This document shows positions 41,811 through 50,200 of a stretch of DNA of 64,000 nt, in pieces; the stretch's first letter is position 1; the number at the start of each line of letters is the position of its first letter. The stretch covers positions 62,001 through 126,000 of the forward strand of contig JAPFBL010000550.1 of NCBI GenBank assembly GCA_026182355.1. The letters run 5' to 3'. Made by a program: the position numbers and the translations under genes. The notes beneath the pieces are model-generated. The model was not told where the DNA came from and made no database searches. It saw nothing but the letters and a program-made list of their open reading frames with translations. Origin of the DNA: Hermatobates lingyangjiaoensis. Its lineage: Eukaryota; Arthropoda; Insecta; Hemiptera; Hermatobatidae.

Positions 41811-44800
41811 ATGATTTGTTTTCTTGACCCAATATTTATATTATGTAATTTTTTTGAGGGTTGAGGTCCAATGATTTTAAACTAGTCCTTAAATCTGCAA
41901 CATAAACAGATTTCCAAGCCCTGAAGATGACATAAATATATGTCAAAACGTCGGCAAAAGGACTAGTTTAAAAATCATTGGACCTCAACCCTCAAAAAAA
42001 TTACATCATATATATATATATATTATTATATATATATATATAAAGATTTCACATAAACACGTGAAATAACAATCAATGATCAAACCACAATATGGGAAAA
42101 CAAGACTAAGATCTTTCAACCGTAACAAGCGGTCTTCGTCAGAGTCAAAAATCCAACCGGGGTTGTTTGACCCAAAAACGGATCTTAGTCTTGTTTTCCC
42201 ATTTTCTTATTGTGGTTTGATCATTGATATATATATATTAACTCATTTGTTGTGCGATCCGTAATTATGTGGTATTTATTCATACTGAGGTGAATAGATA
42301 AATCAAATTGTCTACATATAAAAAAGAAGTTTTTTTTTTATCTACGCGTACGAACACTTTGTGTTCATCTTTAAGTAAACTTCTACAATACATTTTACAA
42401 GTTAAAAGTTATTAACATAATATAAATTGTATACAACCAAATGAAAAAAAGAATGATATAGTCAAAATGTCATCCCAAGACTTCTCTTTTGATAGAGAGA
42501 TTACTTTCCTTCTTTATATAATCTGAAGCATACTTCTCACAAGCTAAAAGTATAGCATTCCTAAAATATCAGTTTTTAAATAAGTCGTTTTTTTAGACAG
42601 TTTTTTTTATAGATCAATTGTACTTTTTGACATATTGATTTAGCCGCATTAATTTAGACAAATTGTGCAATATCATCATCACCATCATCATTATCATCAT
42701 CAAACCAACAATAACCAAAAATAATATCCATAACAATAACATGATGATGATTATCATCGCTAAAAATACGGTGTAACTAAGAGAACATTTAAAAATGTAT
42801 TTGTCTATATATTTCTTTCTATTGTTTGGTGCCCCAAAAAATCTTATAACCATTATAAGCATTTCGATATATGTAGGTCTGGTTTATAAATATGTTGTAT
42901 TATCAGATTGATATAACTTTCTAAATTAATTATTTTGTTGTATGTTTAATTGTTTAAAAGTTTATGTGCTATTTACTGTTTTAATTTAATTTATTATATC
43001 TGTATGTAGATGAATCATTTTTCCATGATAGAATTTTCCTATTATGATGAAGTTGTGTTCCAACTTTTTCTAAGTGTAATTGTGATATTTTATATTATTT
43101 TATTTTTCTTTTTTAGTTGAGAAGTCTGAAGAAGAACCAGTCTTAGATAATCCTGATGGTAAGCGGAAAATACTTACACTGTTTTCTTCAATATCTTCTT
43201 TTTATGCTTGTTAAACTATTATATATTTCATGTTATTAAAATTAAAATTCAGTTTTTTTTTTCAAAATTGTTCTGATTAAGAGGGAAGTAGTAATTTCAG
43301 TGATGGGATTCAGCCGGTTCGTGCGAACCGGTGCTTAAAATATTATGAGTTCGGCGAACCGGTTGTTAAAATTACGTAAACCCTTATTCAGACCTATATT
43401 AATTAGCCCAGTATCAAACTCCACAAGTGTCCCGTGACTCACGTGCATGTATGACAACGTAATTTGCGCATGTATATAGCCTATATAAATTCACATAAGG
43501 GGTTATTGAGGATTTTGGTCATAAAACATACAACTCCTGATCATCAGCCGACGTTTCGCCAAAAATTGTTTGGCATTTTCAAGGCTTGATTTAGAAGAAA
43601 CACTAATTTACTGGTCCATGCTTATATCTGGCTACATCATGTAAAGGCTACATCATATGAGCATGGACCAGTAAATTAGTGTTTCTTCTAAATCAAGCCT
43701 TGAAAATGCCAAACAACTTTTGGCGAAACGTCGGCTGATGATCAGGAGTTGTATGTTTTATGACCAAAATCCTCAATAACCCCTTATGTGAATTTGAAAT
43801 ATCAGTGGTCGAGAAACTATATCAATATAGCCTATATATAACTAAACAATTTAGTTTCCGAATTCAGAATATTTTAAGCACCGGTTCGCAAGAACCTGTT
43901 CTTAAAAAAAAATTTGAATCCCACCACTGAATAATTAAACAATAATAAATATTGTATAATGTTATATATCCTTTTTGCAAGGTTCCCTCTAAGCTGCACG
44001 CATGTGCAGTCGCGCACTGCCCATACATTCTCAGCGCACAAAAAAATCTGTCAACCGCATACAAAAAACAACATAAGCGTCATTGTGCAAAATATGAATG
44101 TTTTAATGTGAGCAAAATGTTATGTCTGAAAGGTTTATATGTCTCATATCTTATAGAACAAGACCCTCAGCCAGGCCAAAGCCGGACTCTCATATATAAC
44201 GTCTACACATTCAATTTTTCCGATTTTTGTCTTTTTTTTTTAGTGGTGATGTTGCCACAATGGTCCTCAGTTGTCTCAGGGAGCTTGTGTGTATGCCCTG
44301 ATACCTGAAAAATTAGAGGGAACATTAGTCCTTTGATTGTTTACTGTTAGTATTTATGGATTTACTAAGAAAGTCAAATAAGCTTCAATTTTTTTTTTCA
44401 TATTTCATATTTTTTCATTATATTCGTTATGACACGTTATGCGCAATAATTCTTATTCTTAGAAGCATTCATTATTTATTTATTGAAAAACACTTTTTTG
44501 TGCTTCTTTTATTTAATAAATTAGGTTATTAATTGGGGGGGGGGGGGGGGGGGGACAGGTTAGTTCAGTGATAACTTGCTCACATTTGGACTAAATACAC
44601 TTCAGTTAGGCAAAATGGAAGACTCCCAATGTATAATCAGTCTTCTTTGTATGTTCCCGTGTAGGACTACAATTGCAACATAACCTTAGCTGGATTATTA
44701 ATTCTATGTATTTATTTAAACTATTGAAACGAAAGGAATAAAATCAAAAACGATTTTTTTTAATTCATTTTTTTCGAGGCTGTCATTTAGTCAACTATAT

Positions 44801-47257
44801 TTGACCGTTGATAATCTGTTAACCTTCAAAATTCAAGAAAGTCCTCAAAATATGTATTTTCAGGGAATTACAATCAAGGATCTAATTTCAGACTGCTATG
44901 ATTAGATTAGTTCCAGACTTTCATCTTATACAGGACTTGTATACGTATACAGTCGCCATCAAAGAAAACCAATACACATAAAACATAAGAATAATTACGA
45001 CTTTAAAAACTCATTTTTGTATAAAGTTTCAGAATCTTTGTTAGTGTTTTATGATTTTAATTTTTTCTTTTTTCTACTTCTACCCACCCCCTCAGAATGC
45101 CACCTCCTGGCACGTGCCGGCCCCTTGCATGTGCCGCCCGCTTCTCCCTTGCTACGTCACAGAGTAGGAGGTGAGAGAGATGTTTTGAAGGGCGAACAGT
45201 CCTAGAAAAGAAACAAATTTACGCCCTTTTGAAATATTTCGCCTCCCACTCTTCTCAACACCATACCAAATGTTTTTGTTTCGGTATCAATTAGGCTCTG
45301 ACGAATACCACTTGTTTTGGTTGAATGATACTAATCATTTTTCTAATTTCTTACTGTGGTTTAGACGTTAACATTCTGTATGTTTATATGGAAAGCTGAA
45401 TAGTCCTTTTTTAATATTTCACATCCTAATAAAGTTTCTTTCGAATACACAAGTACCGCGCTATTGACTTCTCGATCCCACTTTAGTACTGTAGTAACAA
45501 TTATTTGTATTTTTGTAGTTATTTTTATTTTGTTAACTATTCATAGTTTTTTAATTGTACGAATATTTATTTTTATTTTCACATTAATTTATTATTTTTA
45601 ACTATAAAAAACCCAAATTCTTGTGACAGTTAGGTAAGGTTGCAGTGGCAGTCTCACAGTAGAACACACATAGGCGGAATATTGGCCCTTTGTGATACCA
45701 CACAATAAAGATAGATTTTACATTGGGAGTTCTAAATTTTGCCTAACTCAAGTGTATTTGCAGTAGGGATCTTTAACAAGTATCTGATATCCTACAGGCT
45801 GAGGAACCAACTGTTTTAAAGCCCTCTCTGAGGGAAGACGTGTTCAAATTTTTTCATCTCCCGCGTGATTAAATCGCGGGTCAGAGTGCGTATTGATACC
45901 CGGATCTAGCGTGAATAAATCGCGGGTCAGAGTGCGTATTGGTACCCGGATGTAGCAATTCAGAGGCGAGCACTTTGCCACTAGGCTAACTTTTTTTATT
46001 TTTCACTGTTTATCAAATAGTGATTAATATAAGCAAACTATATTTGTTATAGGTTTGGTTTGCAATACCCAGAAGTATATGGAAGAAATTCAAGATAAGT
46101 TGACGACTGTGGCAATGCAGCGAAAGCTGAATATGTACTGGAGTGAGGATTCACCCCATTGTGCCATATGTATTCTCTTCCCAGCGGACAATACTGAGGT
46201 GAGGGCGTCTGTGTCATTTCAACTAACCTGTCGAGTTGATCTTTTCTTTCGATATACCTTGATTTAAGAGAGAGAAAGTACAGAGTGAGTGAGAGAGTGC
46301 AGTGTGAGTGAGAAAGAGGAGAGTACACAGAGTGAGTGATGGAGAGATATGAGAGAGAGACAGAGTACAGAGTGAGTGAGAGAGAAAGTACAGAGTGAGA
46401 GAGAGAGTGCAGTGTGAGTGAGAAAGAGGAGAGTACACAGAGTGAGTGATGGAGAGATATGAGAGAGAGACAGAGTACAGAGTGAGTGAGAGAGAAAGTA
46501 CAGAGTGAGAGAGAGAGTGCAGTGTGAGTGAGAAAGAGGAGAGTACACAGAGTGAGTGATGGAGAGATATGAGAGAGAGACAGAGTACAGAGTGAGTGAG
46601 AGAGAAAGTACAGAGTGAGAGAGAGAGTGCAGTGTGAGTGAGAAAGAGGAGAGTACACAGAGTGAGTGATGGAGAGATATGAGAGAGAGACAGAGTACAG
46701 AGTGAGTGAGAGAGAAAGTACAGAGTGAGAGAGAGAGTGCAGTGTGAGTGAAAAAGAGGAGAGTACACAGAGTGAGTGATGGAGAGATATGAGAGAGAGA
46801 CAGAGTACAGAGTGAGTGAGAGAGAAAGTACAGTGTTGGTGAGAGAGAGAGAGATAATGAGTGAGAGAGGGAGAGAGATAAATGAGAGAGAGAGAGAGAG
46901 ATGAAATACTCATCTCTCTACTGTGTGAGTAAGAGAGAGTACAGAGTGACTGAGAGAGAAAGTGCAGTGTAAATGAGAAAGAGAGCGACAGAGAGAGTGT
47001 GAGAGAGAAATTACAGTGTGAGTGATGGAGAGAGAGAGTACAGATAGAATGATGGAGAGTGAGAGAGAGAGTACAGTGAGAGTGATGGAGAGAGTACAGA
47101 GTGAGTAAGAGAGAGGGAGAGAGAGTACTAAGAGTGAGAGAGAGAGAGAAATACAGTGAAGTAAGAGAGAGTACAGAGTAAGTGATGGAGAGTGAGAGGT
47201 AGAGTGCAGAGTGAGTAAGAGAGGGAGAGAGAGAGTACTAAGTGAGAGAAAGAGAGT

Positions 47258-47299
<42 letters not shown>

Positions 47300-50200
47300 A
47301 ATACAGCGTGAGTAAGAGAGAGTACAGAGTGACTGAGAGAGAAAGTGCAGTGTGAGTGAGGAAGAGAGAGACAGAGAGTACATAGAGTGTGTGAGAGAGA
47401 GAGAAACTTCAAACAATCTTACTTTATCAAGTCGATCTTCTCCTGGAAAGACCTCTGGAAAGAACAAATGTTGTCATTTCATGAGGGCGAGAAGGAGGAT
47501 GGTAGAGATTGAAAGAGAGGGGGAGAGTGAGTGTGTGTGTCTGAGAGAAATGATGAAATCTCATGATTTGTATTTTTCTATGAGTGAGAGATAAAGACAG
47601 AGAGATATTGAACCACCTCCTGAATCGAATTTCCCCTATTAAATTTGTTAAGTCACTGAGCAGGAGGTGAGAAAGGTGTTTTGAAGGGTCATTGTTATGC
47701 GACCGGTTTCTGACTGCATTCATCTGAATGACTTCAGTGAAGATTGTTTCAGTGTTACCGTGTATTCATGTCTTCATTTCTGTATCGAATATTGCCCACC
47801 TAAATATATATTAGACAGTTTGGTATTTCACTTAAGTTTATTCTTTCTTAATAGCTTTAGTAAGTGTGATTTATTCCTTGTTGCAGTTGCTGACCAAACT
47901 TCCCAACTGGAGGACGTCAACAGGTGGTGTAATTCCGCCTTCGAGCACAGTCACAGCGCCTGCCCAGATGCTCGGCACGTCCGCCACCTCTTCTTCCCTG
48001 CTCGTCTGTTCAGAATGTCGCCTCTGCGTCCACTCTGTTTGCTATTTCGGCTCGCAAACTCTTAACACTTCTCCCATATGGTTGTGCAATAAGTGTTCCA
48101 GTCCTGATCCCATCACGGTAACAACTAACATCTGTTTCTTTATATTTTATACATTGTATGGCAAGTGTGCAGTATGTATTAGTTGGGAGGAGAGGCTCTG
48201 AAGAAGAACAACTGTCTGTCCGCGTACTGTGTGTTTCTATATTTTGAAGTAAGGTTGGACTTTGTATGGAAGAGGTGTGCAGTGTGTGCCAGTTGAGTGT
48301 GGCTCTGAAGAAGAATATCACTTTTGGTGGGTTCACCTGATGTGTATTCTAAAATATTTTGAAGTGAGTTTGTAATTCGTGTGGTAGGTATACAGGATCT
48401 GTCAGTTAGGAAGAGGGGCTCTGAAGAAGAACAACTATCTTACCACCTGTAAGATAGACTTTGAATGGCAGGGGTGTGCAGTGTGTTTCACTTGAGTGTG
48501 GCTCTGAAGAAGAATATCAGTGTTGATGGGTTCACCTGATGAGTATTCTAAAATATTTTGAAGTGAGTTTGTATTTTGTGTGGTAGGTGTGCAGTATCTG
48601 TCAGTTAGGAGGAGGCGCTCTGAAGAAGAACAACTATCTTACCACATGATGTGTGTTTCTGAAAAATGTTGAAGTAATTTTGTACTTTGTGTGGCAGAGG
48701 TGTGTAGTATGTGTTAGTTGGGAGGAGAGGCTCTGAAGAAGAATAACTGTCTGTCCACCTACTGTGTTTCTATAATATTTTGAAGTAAGGTTGGACTTTA
48801 TATGCAGTGTGTGCCAGTTGAGTGTGGCTCTGAAGAAGAGTATCAGTGTTGGTGGGTTCACCTGATTGTACTCTAAAATATTGAAGTGAGTTTATATTTT
48901 GTGTGGTAGGTATGCAGTATCTGTCAGTTAGGAGGAGGGGCTCTGAAGAAGAACAACTATCTTGGCTGGGTTCACCTGCTGTGTGTAGCTTTGGCTCCGC
49001 CATCCAAGCTGCTTCTTAGAGATGTCAACAAAGCCTACCTCAGACCTTCCAACAAACAAGTAATGCATAAGCAGTTGAATATATTAGCATGTCTTGACAA
49101 TATAATGTATTTTATCGTGGTTATAGTGCTACTTGTGCGGGAGAGATGGAGCGACAGTCAACTGTTGCGAGCCGACGTGTAATGCTTGGCTGCACGTCAC
49201 TTGCGGCATGATCTGCGGCATGAAGGTGTCCTTGAACCAACATCCTGCGGGCTCCAGGGTGCTCTTCACATGCCTCCAGCATCCACACTCTCACCATGAG
49301 GTACCTACTAAACGCATTTAGCGCATCTCTGCAATGGATATCCATAATCTTAGGATAGTAAAAGAAGAATGCGTTTTGACAATACAGTGATCTTACTCAG
49401 GTTAGTTTAGCTGTTAAAAAGAAGAAATATGCCCAGAGTAGTTCAGTGGCTTGCGCACTTGCTTCTATTCGTGTAGATCGGAGTTGATTCTCCATCTGGT
49501 CTTCTTGAAACACGTGAAATAACAATCAATGATCAAACCATAATATGAAATGAAAAAAAAATACTAAAATCTTTCAACCGTAACAAACGGTCTTCGTCAG
49601 AGTCAAAAAACCAAAAACTTATTGGGTTTTTTAATCTGATGAAGATTGCTTGTTACGGTTGAAAGATTGATTTCTTAGTGTGGTTTGTAAGTTGATTCTT
49701 ATTTCACGTGTTTATTGCAGAATCTTGTTATGATTATAATCAGTGCTCGATGGTAGGACCCACCCTGTACAGGAATATTCATTGGTCGCCTGGTTAATGA
49801 AAAAGTTTAGTCAAAGCTAACTTTGAATTAACCATATAGGTAGAAGGTTATTGAGATGACTCAATGAACTGCATTATAATGAAGTTGTTTTGTTCAGATG
49901 TGCGGGGTACAGGAAGGAGTTGAGGTTTGGGTATCTTTTGGAGCAAATGGACAACACTGTCAACGCGGTCGAGTGCTCACTGTTTCCTCTACGCCTATGT
50001 ACACTCTCGTCTGCAAAGACTTCTCCCTCATCAGAGACGTCCTGCCTCAGAACATAGTCGTCAGTATACTCTCCTTATCAATATACCGTATCCTCTCCTT
50101 ATCAGTATACCGTATCCTCTCCTTATCAATATACAGTATCCTCTCCTTATCAATGTACCAAAACCTCTCCTTAAATTTACAAGTTCTGCACGTTATCAAT

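Noticed and set aside
46047..47467. Minus-strand frames of 185 and 288 codons rich in Ser/Leu
   Set aside because: Pure translation of the GA-rich minisatellite, with overlapping frames equally open.
48388..48450. Copy 3 of exon 16 as an alternative coding exon
   Set aside because: It stays open and has a possible gtaaga donor, but it loses the HxxC zinc ligands and shortens the finger. Kept as pseudoexon pending transcript data.
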